In this document: positions 6,953-15,874 of the stretch, one piece after another
Layout of the letters: each line of letters opens with the position of its first letter
How positions within the stretch are numbered: position 1 is the stretch's first letter
Assembly (NCBI GenBank): GCA_045654645.1
Contig: JAZONR010000006.1
Location: 1-52,005 of the forward strand
Reading direction: 5' to 3'
From: HGM04593 sp045654645
GTDB lineage: Bacteria > Bacteroidota > Bacteroidia > Bacteroidales > Bacteroidaceae
DNA: 52,005 nt
The notes under the pieces: model-generated
Seen by the model: the letters and a program-made list of their open reading frames with translations, nothing else
Database searches by the model: none
What the model was told of the DNA's origin: nothing
Position numbers and translations under genes: made by a program

Positions 6953-8533
6953 ATGATTCCCGATTTTGAAATCACCGCAGGAAAGGAGTTTCTGAACCAT
7001 CTTCTTGATAAGAGAGATTTATTCTATTTCTCGCCGGCAATGGTGGAGAAATTGCGTGCCGATGATAGCCCTCAAGGCAGGTATGGCTATGGACGGTGGC
7101 TCTATATGACCGGCGACCGCAGCACGGAACAGCTGCGCACGGTGCGCCACTGTCTTGAGTTCGCCGCCGCCAATGGCATTGCCGATGCTCTGTATATGGT
7201 TGGACGGCTGCACTACAATGGCGATTTCTTCGATGATGAGAAGGGGCTTGCCGTTATGAACCGCGACCTTGCCGATAAACTTCAGCACGAAGCAGAGGCA
7301 AAGGGAAGCGACCTTGCCGGGCTGCAGCGCAATTTCGATGATTTCAATACTCTGCTGGGGCAGGATGCCGATGCCGGCGAACTGCTTGCCGAGGCAAAGG
7401 GACTTGCCGGTCAAGCGGGTGCGTCGCTCCTGTGGCTGGAGCAGCTGGGGTGGATGTACTACTATATGGGCAAACGCGATGAGGCCATTGCTGCACACGA
7501 AAAATGTGTGGAGTGCGGGCTGCTCCATACAATCGGTTTCCTTGCCTCGATGTACTATGAGCGTGGCAACATAGCATACTATGAGTCGTTGATGCAGGAT
7601 GCCATAGAGAAGGATGTGGCCGAGTGTATGGTGCTGGGAGTTGAGTGTGAGGAGGATTGGGATAGCTACGATGCAGCCACACGGGGTGAGATTCATCTCG
7701 GTCTCGACAAGAATCTGCGTCGCGGCGTTGAACTGGGCAACAGCACCTGTGCCTATTACCTTGCCAAGTATATGCTTGCAGGCTCAATGGGCTTTGAAAA
7801 GAATATCCCCGAGGCCTTCAGGTATGCACGCATTGGAATGGGGTGGCGCTGCCCGCTCTGTCATAGTCTTATGATTGAAATTCTTAACATCAGCAATGTG
7901 AAGTCGCTTGTTCCCGCTATCACCCCCGAGTTTGTTCTTATGGCCCGCCTCAATGCACTACGTTTTGGAGTGAGCGATGCATACAGGTATGTCATTGCCT
8001 ACACTCCCGAGTATAAGGCGATGGGCTATGCCGATGAACTCGAATACTGGAAATTGCAGTATGAGAAGGTTGAAGAAGCCAAATACAATTTTGACTTATT
8101 TCCCACTTCCGTCGCAGACAATAACAAGACGAATATTCCTCCCACAGTGCTGGTTATAGCCCCGTCGGGCCTCACTGATTTTGTGCAGGCCGATGTTGAA
8201 CCTATGTCATACAGGGATATGGCCCGCCTCATTGATGCCGAAGGTGTGGATGCCGTGCATTTCTCCAACCCCCTTAATCAAATCACAAAAGACTGCGGGC
8301 TGCCAAAGCAGTTGAGTATGTATGCAGACCGCAATGCCAATGCTAAGAACTTGCCCGATAACCCTGTTGCCACAATGCTCTATGGCAATGCCTGCGAGAT
8401 AAGAGGTGCAGTAATCATTGTTATGGAAGATAACCGCTACGATACATATTCCTTCACCAACAAGGAGGATATAGAAGCTGTCTATGAGGCAATAAACGAC
8501 CTCACCGGCCTGCTGCGGCGCAACGATGGATGA
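6953..8533 (+). CDS. Sel1/TPR-like repeat protein (526 aa), function unknown
   Basis: This is a 526-residue protein with no signal peptide. Several segments look like Sel1 or TPR helical pairs: residues around 80-105 (ADALYMVGRLHYNG), a segment with WMYYYMGKRDEAIAAHEKC, and another with CAYYLAKYMLAGSMGFEKNIPEAFRYARIG. Such repeats form scaffolds for protein binding. The C-terminal 150 residues have no repeats and include a distinct alpha/beta-looking region (PTVLVIAPSGLTDF, GAVIIVMEDN). It follows the 188-residue gene by 27 bp and shares its promoter. The dispersed repeat element at 8553 follows the stop codon. No enzymatic motif is visible. Confidence 0.8.
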   Translation: MIPDFEITAGKEFLNHLLDKRDLFYFSPAMVEKLRADDSPQGRYGYGRWLYMTGDRSTEQLRTVRHCLEFAAANGIADALYMVGRLHYNGDFFDDEKGLAVMNRDLADKLQHEAEAKGSDLAGLQRNFDDFNTLLGQDADAGELLAEAKGLAGQAGASLLWLEQLGWMYYYMGKRDEAIAAHEKCVECGLLHTIGFLASMYYERGNIAYYESLMQDAIEKDVAECMVLGVECEEDWDSYDAATRGEIHLGLDKNLRRGVELGNSTCAYYLAKYMLAGSMGFEKNIPEAFRYARIGMGWRCPLCHSLMIEILNISNVKSLVPAITPEFVLMARLNALRFGVSDAYRYVIAYTPEYKAMGYADELEYWKLQYEKVEEAKYNFDLFPTSVADNNKTNIPPTVLVIAPSGLTDFVQADVEPMSYRDMARLIDAEGVDAVHFSNPLNQITKDCGLPKQLSMYADRNANAKNLPDNPVATMLYGNACEIRGAVIIVMEDNRYDTYSFTNKEDIEAVYEAINDLTGLLRRNDG

Positions 8534-8552
8534 TGTGCGGGTGTCAATTCCC

Positions 8553-8680
8553 TGGTATAAAACGGGGCTGACTGAAAAGGTTTTTTTATAGTTATACTCG
8601 CCTTTAAATGCTCATTTACGCTCAGTAAACTGCCCGCTTTTCGGGCATCGCAAGCATTGTAACAGCTCTTTTATGCAAGC
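8553..8680 (+). repeat. Dispersed intergenic repeat, short copy
   Basis: The segment shares TGGTATAA, CTGACTGAAAAGG, GTTATACTCGCC, AAATGCTC and TTTACGCT-AGTAAA, in the same order and orientation, with 49213-49300. Its end (CTTTTCGGGCATCGCAAGC ... AGCTCTTTT) resembles 49551-49590. Both copies start shortly after the stop codon of a plus-strand gene. This copy lacks the three 80-bp tandem units found inside the second copy. Confidence 0.7.
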
Positions 8681-8688
8681 TCTCAAAA

Positions 8689-8728
8689 AACAGTAACGAC
8701 CCAATTTTGCTTTTGGGTCGTTACTGTT
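8689..8728 (-). terminator. Intrinsic terminator of the DUF349 gene
   Basis: A 16-bp perfect stem (8689-8704 with 8713-8728) closes an 8-nt loop. On the minus strand it is followed by a T run (complement of the A run at 8685-8690), so it should stop the gene that ends at 8748. On the plus strand the U tract is weak. Confidence 0.85.
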
Positions 8729-8747
8729 CTATTGATTGGCGAGGCTT

Positions 8748-10616
8748 TTACTTTGCCTCTTTCTCTATCTCATCTTCTACAAGGTGTATCTTGTCGAGGA
8801 TTACCTTTGCGTCGAGCTTCAGTTTCTCTACCTTCTGGCGCATCACATCGACAAGGCTTGCGCCTTTCTTGTTGGATACGCTAAGGAAACCAAGGTTGTT
8901 CTCATAGGTGGCAATCTCGCTCTTCATTGCCTCGTATTGGCGTATGAGGTGGTCGCGCTCGCGCTGCAGGCTGCCGCCGCCTTTGCTAATGTTGCTGCGG
9001 AAGTTGGCGAGCTTGCGCTCGTTGGCGCTTATGTGGAGCTTTTCGTAGATGGCGTTGGTTGCCTGTTTGTACTCCTTGTGCAGCTTGTCTTTCTCCTTGA
9101 AGGGTACAAAGCCTATGCTGTTCCACTCTTGTGCAAGAGCCGATACTTGCTTGGTTTGCTCTGATGCGGGCAGGGTGGTGTCTATGGCTTTGATTTTCTC
9201 TATCACTTCTCGCTTGAGTCTCAGGTTCTCCTGCTCGGCATTGCGCTGTGATGATGTTGCGGCGTTGCGTCTCTCGAAGAAAGTGTCGCAGGCGCTGACA
9301 AAGCGTTTCCACAGGGGCTCGGAATATTTCTGTGCCACAGGGCCTGTCTCCTTCCACTCCTTTTGCAGCTTGGCAAGTGTTTCGGCTGTTGTCTTCCACT
9401 CTTCGCTGTCTTTGAGTTGCTCGGCCTGCTCGCACAATGCTTTCTTGCGCTCAAGGTTTTTGGCAAGTGAGTTCTTGGCCTCTTTGAAGAATTCGCTCTT
9501 CTGCATAAAGAAGTTGTCGCACGCTGCGCGGAAGCGCTCAAAGATGCGTGTGTTCATCTTCTGTGGTGCAAAGCCAATCTCTTTCCATTTTGTTTGCAAT
9601 TCGAGAACGCGCTGTGTGGCATTGTTCCACTCTTGGTATGTTGAGAGTGTGTCGTTTGTTATTTGCTCAATCTCTTCGCAAATGGCTGTTTTCTTGTCGA
9701 GATTTTCATTTTCTTTCTCCTTCTTTGCCTCGAAATGCTCTTGGTGGCGGCGGTTTACAATTGTTGATGCAGCCTTGAAACGTGTCCATATCTCCTCGCG
9801 CAGTTCGGGGGCTACGGGGCCTGTCTCGCGGAATTCGTTGTGTAGCTGCTGCAACTGGCGGAAGGCGCTGATTACGTCGGCCTCCTCCTGCAGTGCCTCG
9901 GCCTGGGCACAGAGCATCGTTTTTGTCTCAAGGTTTTTCTTGAAGTCATATTCGCGGAACTCGCTGTTTATCTTGAGCACATCATAGAACTGCTCCACAA
10001 GCAGTTGATACTGTTTCCACAGTGGTGCTACCTTGTCCTGGGGCACGTTCTTTATCTCTTTCCAGCTTGCCTGCAGTGTGCGGAACTCGTTTACCTCGGG
10101 TGTGCCTTGGGCTGCCTTGTCTACGAGTGCCTGCAACTGCTCAAGCAGTTCTGTCTTCTTCTCATAGTTGGCCTTCATCTCCTCCTCTTGTGCAGCAAGC
10201 CAGGCGTTGCGCTTTGCCTTTATTTGGCTGAATGCCTGCTTGAAGGGCTCCTCAAGCTCATCGGGCTTGGGGATGAATTGCATCTCTTCACCGCCCTGGG
10301 CAAGGTGCTCTTTGAGTTCTTGCTCAATTTCGGCTGTGCGCATACGGTAGAAAAGGACTTTCAGCCCTTCTGTCTCGGATTTGCTGTTGAGCGCATCATC
10401 GCTGTCGGCAATGGCTTGCAGACGCTCTATGATTTCCTGACGGCTTGCAGGTTTTGCGGCTTCGCTCTGGGCAACATCTTCAGTTGTTTGGGGAGTCTCC
10501 TCGGCAATGCTGTTCTGCTCTGTAGTTTCAGTCGTAGCGGCATTTACAGCCTCGTCAGGAGTACTCGCAATGTTCTGCTCTTGTGGCAGAACATTCGATT
10601 TAATACTTTCGCTCAT
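8748..10616 (-). CDS. DUF349 domain-containing protein
   Basis: The 622-residue, highly charged protein consists of repeated DUF349 units of about 70-75 residues. Each has a W-K-E-I-G or W-K-E-T-G-P-V core followed by a W/FxRFxxACDxFF segment (for example KWKEIGFAPQKMNTRIFERF). The repeats are predicted helical bundles and coiled coils. The first 70 residues are Glu/Ala/Thr-rich and probably disordered. There is no signal peptide. The function of this Bacteroidetes family is not established. The gene is monocistronic, with a strong terminator at 8689-8728, a long structured 5' leader and a -7 box near 10730. A decayed fragment of a similar 3' end lies at 6052-6152. Confidence 0.9.
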   Translation of the reverse strand: MSESIKSNVLPQEQNIASTPDEAVNAATTETTEQNSIAEETPQTTEDVAQSEAAKPASRQEIIERLQAIADSDDALNSKSETEGLKVLFYRMRTAEIEQELKEHLAQGGEEMQFIPKPDELEEPFKQAFSQIKAKRNAWLAAQEEEMKANYEKKTELLEQLQALVDKAAQGTPEVNEFRTLQASWKEIKNVPQDKVAPLWKQYQLLVEQFYDVLKINSEFREYDFKKNLETKTMLCAQAEALQEEADVISAFRQLQQLHNEFRETGPVAPELREEIWTRFKAASTIVNRRHQEHFEAKKEKENENLDKKTAICEEIEQITNDTLSTYQEWNNATQRVLELQTKWKEIGFAPQKMNTRIFERFRAACDNFFMQKSEFFKEAKNSLAKNLERKKALCEQAEQLKDSEEWKTTAETLAKLQKEWKETGPVAQKYSEPLWKRFVSACDTFFERRNAATSSQRNAEQENLRLKREVIEKIKAIDTTLPASEQTKQVSALAQEWNSIGFVPFKEKDKLHKEYKQATNAIYEKLHISANERKLANFRSNISKGGGSLQRERDHLIRQYEAMKSEIATYENNLGFLSVSNKKGASLVDVMRQKVEKLKLDAKVILDKIHLVEDEIEKEAK

Positions 10617-10661
10617 TGTTTCTCTTTTTTATTGGTTTATAAAATGCAAAGCAAACAAACA

Positions 10662-10698
10662 ACACGGTTTTTCCTCCTGTCAGGTGAAAAAACCGTGT
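10662..10698 (-). promoter_or_regulatory. Long hairpin in the 5' leader of the DUF349 gene
   Basis: An 11-bp perfect stem (ACACGGTTTTT with AAAAACCGTGT) encloses a second small CCTG/CAGG pairing. It lies between the predicted transcript start near 10725 and the start codon at 10616. The run after it on the minus strand (TTGTTTGTTTGC) is only partly U-rich, so it may be an RNA stability or control structure instead of a terminator. Confidence 0.45.
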
Positions 10699-10729
10699 GT
10701 GCGGGCGCTGCATTTGCACACATTAAGTG

Positions 10730-10737
10730 CAAATATA
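10730..10737 (-). promoter_or_regulatory. Candidate -7 box for the DUF349 gene
   Basis: The minus strand reads TATATTTG, matching TAnnTTTG. No good -33 TTTG is found 19-21 nt upstream, so this is a tentative call. It would give a 5' leader of about 110 nt. Confidence 0.35.
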
Positions 10738-10811
10738 GTGTTTTATTTCAGAAGCCGTTAAAAAAATCCCGTAAAAATATTCCAAAGCAGTGGAAAGTGG
10801 TGCGGATTTTA

Positions 10812-12026
10812 TTACTTCAGCTTCACTTCAATGATGGCGGGGAAGGCATAGCTGCGGTCGCCGCGCTCGAAAAGGTTGCGGTGCATATTGGCAATTGTGC
10901 GCTTGGGCTTTACACAAGCTACTCTCTTTCCTTTGTAGCGCACTGTAACTTCGTTGTCGAGGTCTACAAGGCTGTCGTTTAGGTAGATGGTGAGACGGCT
11001 GTAGTCGCACTGTTGGATATCAATGGTGTTGCCTGTGATGCTTGCAGCAATAGTCTTGCCTTGTTGCAGCTCTTCGGCCGGGGCTGCAAGCCAGTAGAAG
11101 TGGCTGCGTGTTACAAGCTCTTGGCGCCACATTACTTTTTTGGGGTAGGGGTTGCGGCGGTATTGGGCCATCCAGCTGATGGCAGCTGTGTCAATGCGCT
11201 CCATCCAGTGCCCTTTGTCCTTGATTATGTTGTTGCTGTGTGTGTAGAGTCCCGGGTTGGCGGCTTGCAGCGAGTCCATCAGTTGTGCCTTTTCCAGGGC
11301 CAGTTTGTTGCGGTCATAGTAGTGGTCGTGCTCGCCCATCCATATCATAAAGGGAAGGTTCATAAGATTTAGCTGCGATGCGTCGCCGGGGTGTCCTGCC
11401 ATCATTGATGCGGCAGCCCATTTGTCGGCCATACGAGGTGCTACGCGCCACACTCCGTCGCCACCGGCCGAGTAGCCAAGCAGGTATACCTTGTTGGGGT
11501 TCACTCCCTCGAACACCACGCAGGCTTCAATCACCTCTTCGAGCAGCTCATCGAGTCCTTTGCGGTGCCATAGGTCTGATGTGTTCCAGGGCGCGCGGGG
11601 CGCAATGTAGACACCTTCGGCAGGCTCATAGAGGTATATCTGGTTCATCCACTGCTCGTCGTTTACCTCCTTGGGGCACTCTCCGCCGCCGTGCATAGAG
11701 ATGTAGAGGCTGCGGCCGTCGGCGGGTGGTAGGCCGAATGTGCGCACCGCACAAGCCAGTTTAATTGAGTCATTGGCAATGGTTAGCTTTTTCCACTGCT
11801 TGGCAAGGCGCTGGGCACTGCTTGCAAGCCACAGAGAGTCCACTATTTCTGCTGCCTCGCTGCATTGCTCTTTGCTAAGCGCCTCATTGGCAAATGGTTG
11901 CTCTGCGAGCAGGCCCGTAGGTGCTGCGTTCCATTGTTTGAATTCTGCAACAGGGGCAGTGCTCTTGGCGCATCCGGCGAGCAGCACTGCCGAGATGATG
12001 AGTGTGTGTATGTTTTTTAGTTTCAT
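10812..12026 (-). CDS. Alpha/beta-hydrolase (esterase-like) lipoprotein
   Basis: The 404-residue protein has a lipoprotein signal (LLAGC, Cys19), so it is anchored in the envelope. A serine-hydrolase fold follows: HGGG at 112-115 as oxyanion hole, nucleophile Ser186 in GYSAGGDG, Asp234 in GEHDHYYD, and His273 in DKGHWME as the likely triad. A C-terminal beta-rich domain of about 90 residues (ITGNTIDIQQCDYSRLTIYL) may bind ligand. The substrate is unknown; polysaccharide esterases and peptidases of this fold are both possible. The gene starts 15 bp after the BamA-like barrel gene and is probably co-transcribed with it. Confidence 0.85.
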   Translation of the reverse strand: MKLKNIHTLIISAVLLAGCAKSTAPVAEFKQWNAAPTGLLAEQPFANEALSKEQCSEAAEIVDSLWLASSAQRLAKQWKKLTIANDSIKLACAVRTFGLPPADGRSLYISMHGGGECPKEVNDEQWMNQIYLYEPAEGVYIAPRAPWNTSDLWHRKGLDELLEEVIEACVVFEGVNPNKVYLLGYSAGGDGVWRVAPRMADKWAAASMMAGHPGDASQLNLMNLPFMIWMGEHDHYYDRNKLALEKAQLMDSLQAANPGLYTHSNNIIKDKGHWMERIDTAAISWMAQYRRNPYPKKVMWRQELVTRSHFYWLAAPAEELQQGKTIAASITGNTIDIQQCDYSRLTIYLNDSLVDLDNEVTVRYKGKRVACVKPKRTIANMHRNLFERGDRSYAFPAIIEVKLK

Positions 12027-12041
12027 AGGTTTTGTTGTGTC

Positions 12042-13493
12042 TTAAAAGAGATAACCTGTATTTATGTAGAATGCACCGTTGCCGTCTTGATTCTTGATGA
12101 TGGGGTCCTTGCTGAATTTGCTTATGGGAAGGCCATACTCAAAGGCAACGATGAAGTTCTGGTTCATAATGAAGCGAAGGCCGGCACCGGCAGTGATGTG
12201 GGGACGGTCCTTAGAGAGCCCCTTTGACATATAGTTGTCATATTCGGCCTTCACATTCTGATACTCTGTGCCAAGCTGCTGCTCGGTTGCCTTGAAAGAG
12301 ATATCATAGTTCCTGGTAACCATTGTTCCATCGCTGAAGATGTTAAGGCCGAAGGCGATATTCTGCTTCCAAAGGGCGAATTTCACGAAACGCCAACGCA
12401 ACTCCACATTGTAGGTTGCCATATCAAGGCCCTGCACTCGGTTGCGCATAAGTCCGCGCACTGTGCGGTAGCCGCCCATTCCGTCGCGGTCATAGGTTGA
12501 GCCCATTACTGTTATGAATGGGAGCACGTAGTGGGGCGCGCTTTTGCCGAATGTGCCTTCATAGTTGAGACGATAGGCAAAGGTGAGAATATCGTTCTTT
12601 ACAATGGGTACATACTGGCGGAATGTTGCCGAGTAGCGATAGAACGGCTTGGTTGTGCCCAGCCATTTTGGTGCAAGGGATACGTGTGCCTCGGCCCAGA
12701 TGCCTTTTGACGGCGCGGCCTCTTTGTCGCGTGTGTCGAAGAGAAGGCCCAAACGCAGTGTGCTGTTGAGGCCGCCCCACACCTCATCCTCGGGGATTAT
12801 TCCCCACTTGCGATACAGGTCAAAGATGGTGGGCTCGTTCTCGGGGAACTGCTTGTATTCCTCTTTGTTCTTGTTTATTTTATCGAGGTTAAGGGCGCGC
12901 TCTTTGTTGTAGCCCTGCTGAAAATAGCTCAGGTGGTAGCCTGCTATCCAAAAGAACTTGTTACCTGCGATGTTGCCGGTGAAGTCGCTCTTGAAGAGCA
13001 GTGCAAGGCGGTTCATACGGTACTTGGGCGAGTAGATATAGTCGTTGTGGTTCTCCTTGTCTTTTCCCAGTGCCACCCGCTCGTGGTCATAGTGCGACAT
13101 ATATCCGTTGAAACCATAGAAGTCCATCGCCTTGTCGTTGGTGAGGGTGAAGTTCGATGACCAACGCACGCCGGGGATGAGGAACTTGTTGTCATAGGTT
13201 ACCACAAAGAGTTGTGAGCCCTTGGTGAAGAACGATGCCTCAAAGTACCATTGTTGGCGGGGGTTGGGATAGGTTGAGCCGTCGCCAAAATCAAAGATGT
13301 TGAGCAGGGCACCAAGTTGGAAACCCTTGTCGGCATCAAAGGCGACAGCGGGCAGGGGACCGAAATTGTAGCCCTTCTTTACAATTTCCTTCTTGGCGGG
13401 CTTTGCGGCCTCGGCTTCTGTCGTGTTCTCTTGTGCATAGCCGTTGGTGCATAGTGCAACGGCAAGCAGTAGAAGTGTCTTTCTTAAATTCAT
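12042..13493 (-). CDS. BamA/TamA-like outer-membrane beta-barrel protein
   Basis: The 483-residue protein begins with a signal peptide (cleavage near the Ala-Gln at about 20-21). It continues with a short linker rich in Lys, Ala and Glu and then alternating beta strands to a terminal aromatic residue (NTGYLF), as outer-membrane insertion requires. The motif GGYRTVRGLMRNRVQG resembles the conserved VRGF/Y loop motif of the Omp85 superfamily barrel. There are no POTRA domains, so this is a barrel-only member of the surface-antigen type (DUF5982-like). It lies in a minus-strand run with an acyltransferase upstream and an esterase lipoprotein downstream. Its cargo is unknown. Confidence 0.85.
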   Translation of the reverse strand: MNLRKTLLLLAVALCTNGYAQENTTEAEAAKPAKKEIVKKGYNFGPLPAVAFDADKGFQLGALLNIFDFGDGSTYPNPRQQWYFEASFFTKGSQLFVVTYDNKFLIPGVRWSSNFTLTNDKAMDFYGFNGYMSHYDHERVALGKDKENHNDYIYSPKYRMNRLALLFKSDFTGNIAGNKFFWIAGYHLSYFQQGYNKERALNLDKINKNKEEYKQFPENEPTIFDLYRKWGIIPEDEVWGGLNSTLRLGLLFDTRDKEAAPSKGIWAEAHVSLAPKWLGTTKPFYRYSATFRQYVPIVKNDILTFAYRLNYEGTFGKSAPHYVLPFITVMGSTYDRDGMGGYRTVRGLMRNRVQGLDMATYNVELRWRFVKFALWKQNIAFGLNIFSDGTMVTRNYDISFKATEQQLGTEYQNVKAEYDNYMSKGLSKDRPHITAGAGLRFIMNQNFIVAFEYGLPISKFSKDPIIKNQDGNGAFYINTGYLF

Positions 13494-13538
13494 AGGGGAT
13501 TTGTGAATGGGGGTGTGGAAGCCTCTTCTATGAGAAAA

Positions 13539-14831
13539 TCAACAACCCTTTTGGTTGGACAATATTTCCTTTATTTCTTGATAGATTGCCTTCAGCTCCT
13601 TGTTGTTGTGCAGTTTGCAGTCCGATACCATAAGGCGCATTGCCTTGAAGGCGTCGTGCAGAAGGAATGGCGCGGGCAACAGTGCTAATGTTGTGGGCAG
13701 TGCCCATTGCCAAGGCAGGCAAATGTATGCTATTATAGAGTATATAATCATAAGCAGTGGCCACAGCAAGAGATTCATTATGAAGCGTACCGAGTTGCGG
13801 AACGCTTGGTCCTTGAACTTTTTGAAAATTGTGTGGCACAGCAGGTTAAGCGGCGATGCCAACAGTGCTGCCGGTATTGTGTAGGGCAGTGTGAGCAGCA
13901 ACGCAAACAGACGGAAAATCTGCATTGTGGCAGAGTGCCCCGCCGCAACAGACTTCAGGCTGATGCCGCTCTTCTTGCGTATGGCAGCAGCTTCATTGCC
14001 CAGTTTAAACAGCTTTTCGGCAAGGGATGGGTTGCTCTCTTTGAGTTCCTGAACGCGCTTCACACTCCTGTTGGCCGAAGGAGTGGCAGTGCTCTGTCCG
14101 TCGGAAGCAGCTGCGCATATCTCGTATGTGGCGTCATAGTTTTCATCATTGGGAATGTAGTAGACGGTCTCCCTCATACGCTGCTCAAGGTCGGCCTTCA
14201 TAACATTCATCAACTCTTGCGGGGTTTTCTCGGAGTTCTCTGCCACAACCTTGTCCACGCTCATAGGCTTGCCATACTGTATGTGCACCGATGAACGGTA
14301 GCGCCAAAAGTTTCCGTAACAGATGCTCACAGGTACTATGTAGAGCGGTGTGTTCGGCATATTTTCTTTGGCTTGCAACGCAATGCGGAATATGCCTTTT
14401 GAGATTGGCAGCATTGAGTGCTTGGCCTGGTGGGTGCCCTCGGGGAATATGCAGAAGGGGATTTTTGCCTTCAGCACCTCGGTGGCCTGTTTAATGGTTT
14501 TGTTGTTCTTTTTAACCTCATCAAAGCCGTCGCGCATTCGCATAATGGGCATCATCTTGAAAAAATTGAGCACCTTTGCCAGCTTAGGGTTCTTAAATAT
14601 ATCGGCTCTTGCCACATAAACCTTGGGGCTGCGGTCCATAGCAAGTATCACCAATGCATCCATCAGTGTACCGGTGTGGTTGGGAGCATATATGATGGCT
14701 CCGTCATTGGGGATGTTCTCTCTTCCCAGGTATCTGATTTTGCTGTAGGAGCGTTTGACAACTGTGTCTACAATGTATTTTAGGGCATTGTATCGCCAGT
14801 CTTGGTCCTGTATATTTCTTCTTTTTGCCAT
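13539..14831 (-). CDS. PlsC-type lysophospholipid/glycerol acyltransferase
   Basis: The family transfers acyl chains to a glycerophosphate backbone at the inner membrane. The acyltransferase signature is present: NH at 51-52 with Asp58 (NHTGTLMD), a form common in this subgroup, and FPEGTH at 129-134. The protein has 430 residues, longer than basic PlsC. The extra C-terminal part includes two hydrophobic stretches near residues 305-345 and 350-385, probably membrane hairpins. It starts 3 bp after the stop of the symporter gene, so the two are almost certainly co-transcribed. Confidence 0.88.
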   Translation of the reverse strand: MAKRRNIQDQDWRYNALKYIVDTVVKRSYSKIRYLGRENIPNDGAIIYAPNHTGTLMDALVILAMDRSPKVYVARADIFKNPKLAKVLNFFKMMPIMRMRDGFDEVKKNNKTIKQATEVLKAKIPFCIFPEGTHQAKHSMLPISKGIFRIALQAKENMPNTPLYIVPVSICYGNFWRYRSSVHIQYGKPMSVDKVVAENSEKTPQELMNVMKADLEQRMRETVYYIPNDENYDATYEICAAASDGQSTATPSANRSVKRVQELKESNPSLAEKLFKLGNEAAAIRKKSGISLKSVAAGHSATMQIFRLFALLLTLPYTIPAALLASPLNLLCHTIFKKFKDQAFRNSVRFIMNLLLWPLLMIIYSIIAYICLPWQWALPTTLALLPAPFLLHDAFKAMRLMVSDCKLHNNKELKAIYQEIKEILSNQKGC

Positions 14832-14834
14832 ATC

Positions 14835-15800
14835 TTATTCAATGGGTGTGCGACGGAATTTGTGTGCTATGAGAAGGCCTGAAATAATGTGCCAGATACC
14901 CCATAATGCAGTGATAATTATCATACCGCCATTGTTGTACCACAAATGGGGCGGGAAAATTGCGGGGTTGAGCAGCAGTGCCAATCCCAGTCCCGAGTTC
15001 TGTATTCCGGTCTCGATGGTGAGGGAGCGGCGGTCTCTTGGTGGCACTTTTGCCAGCTTGCCGCCAAAATATCCTGCGCTCAATGCGGTGGCATTGTGCA
15101 TCACAACAACAAACAGTGCGCACAAAAGTGAGATGTAGACCTCTTTGCGGGTCTCAAAACCGCTCAACACCTGGGATGCAGAAACAATTACCATTGCAAC
15201 GAACAGGAGTATTGAGAGTACCTGCAGTGGCTTGGTAAGTTTCCTTGTAACATTGGGGAAGTAGTGCGAAACAAGAATACCCAAAACAATGGGTATACCC
15301 AAAATAAGAATAATTTGGGCAAGCATATCGCCGAACGGAATCTCCAGTGTGGGGATTTTGTTCCTTATCTCGGCAAAACGGCAATAGTGTGAGCCCCAGA
15401 ACCAGAAGTTGAATGGGGTTATTATTGAGGCAAAGATTGTGGTGATGGCTGTCATTGAGACCGACAGTTCGATGTTACCCTTGGAGTATGCCGACAGGAA
15501 GTTGGACATATTGCCACCTGGGCACGATGCCACAAGAATCATACCAATGGCAATCATTGGTGTTATGATGGGGTTCAGCGCTATGGCAAGCAGGCAGGTG
15601 AGGGCCGGCAATGCCACCCATTGCAGCACAAGGCCAATCAACACAGGCTTTGGCTTTTTGAAAATCTGTTTAAAGGTTCTCACCTTGATGCCGAGTGCTA
15701 CACCAAACATCACAAGTGCAAGAATGAAATTTACTGCCAGCATCTCGTTAGAACCAAGGTCTACGTTCAAAGAGTCGAGTCTGATTAAGTGTTCTTTCAT
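14835..15800 (-). CDS. Bile acid:sodium symporter family (BASS) transporter
   Basis: The 321-residue polytopic membrane protein has about nine or ten hydrophobic segments. The family core motif appears as ASCPGGNMSNFLSAYSKGN with the following SVSMTAITT, which forms the sodium-binding crossover region. In this superfamily sodium drives uptake of organic anions such as bile acids, pantoate or 2-keto acids. The substrate here cannot be told from the sequence. A 74-bp gap separates it from mgtE, and the acyltransferase gene follows after 3 bp. Confidence 0.9.
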   Translation of the reverse strand: MKEHLIRLDSLNVDLGSNEMLAVNFILALVMFGVALGIKVRTFKQIFKKPKPVLIGLVLQWVALPALTCLLAIALNPIITPMIAIGMILVASCPGGNMSNFLSAYSKGNIELSVSMTAITTIFASIITPFNFWFWGSHYCRFAEIRNKIPTLEIPFGDMLAQIILILGIPIVLGILVSHYFPNVTRKLTKPLQVLSILLFVAMVIVSASQVLSGFETRKEVYISLLCALFVVVMHNATALSAGYFGGKLAKVPPRDRRSLTIETGIQNSGLGLALLLNPAIFPPHLWYNNGGMIIITALWGIWHIISGLLIAHKFRRTPIE

Positions 15801-15874
15801 AGTTTTTGTTTTTATGTTTTTTTGTTTTTATGGGCAAATTGCAGTGCCCTCAATTATTCGTGTTTCTTCTTTTG

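Noticed and set aside
8553..8680. Insertion-sequence end
   Set aside because: No transposase, terminal inverted repeats or target duplication were visible; a non-coding repeat is the safer call.
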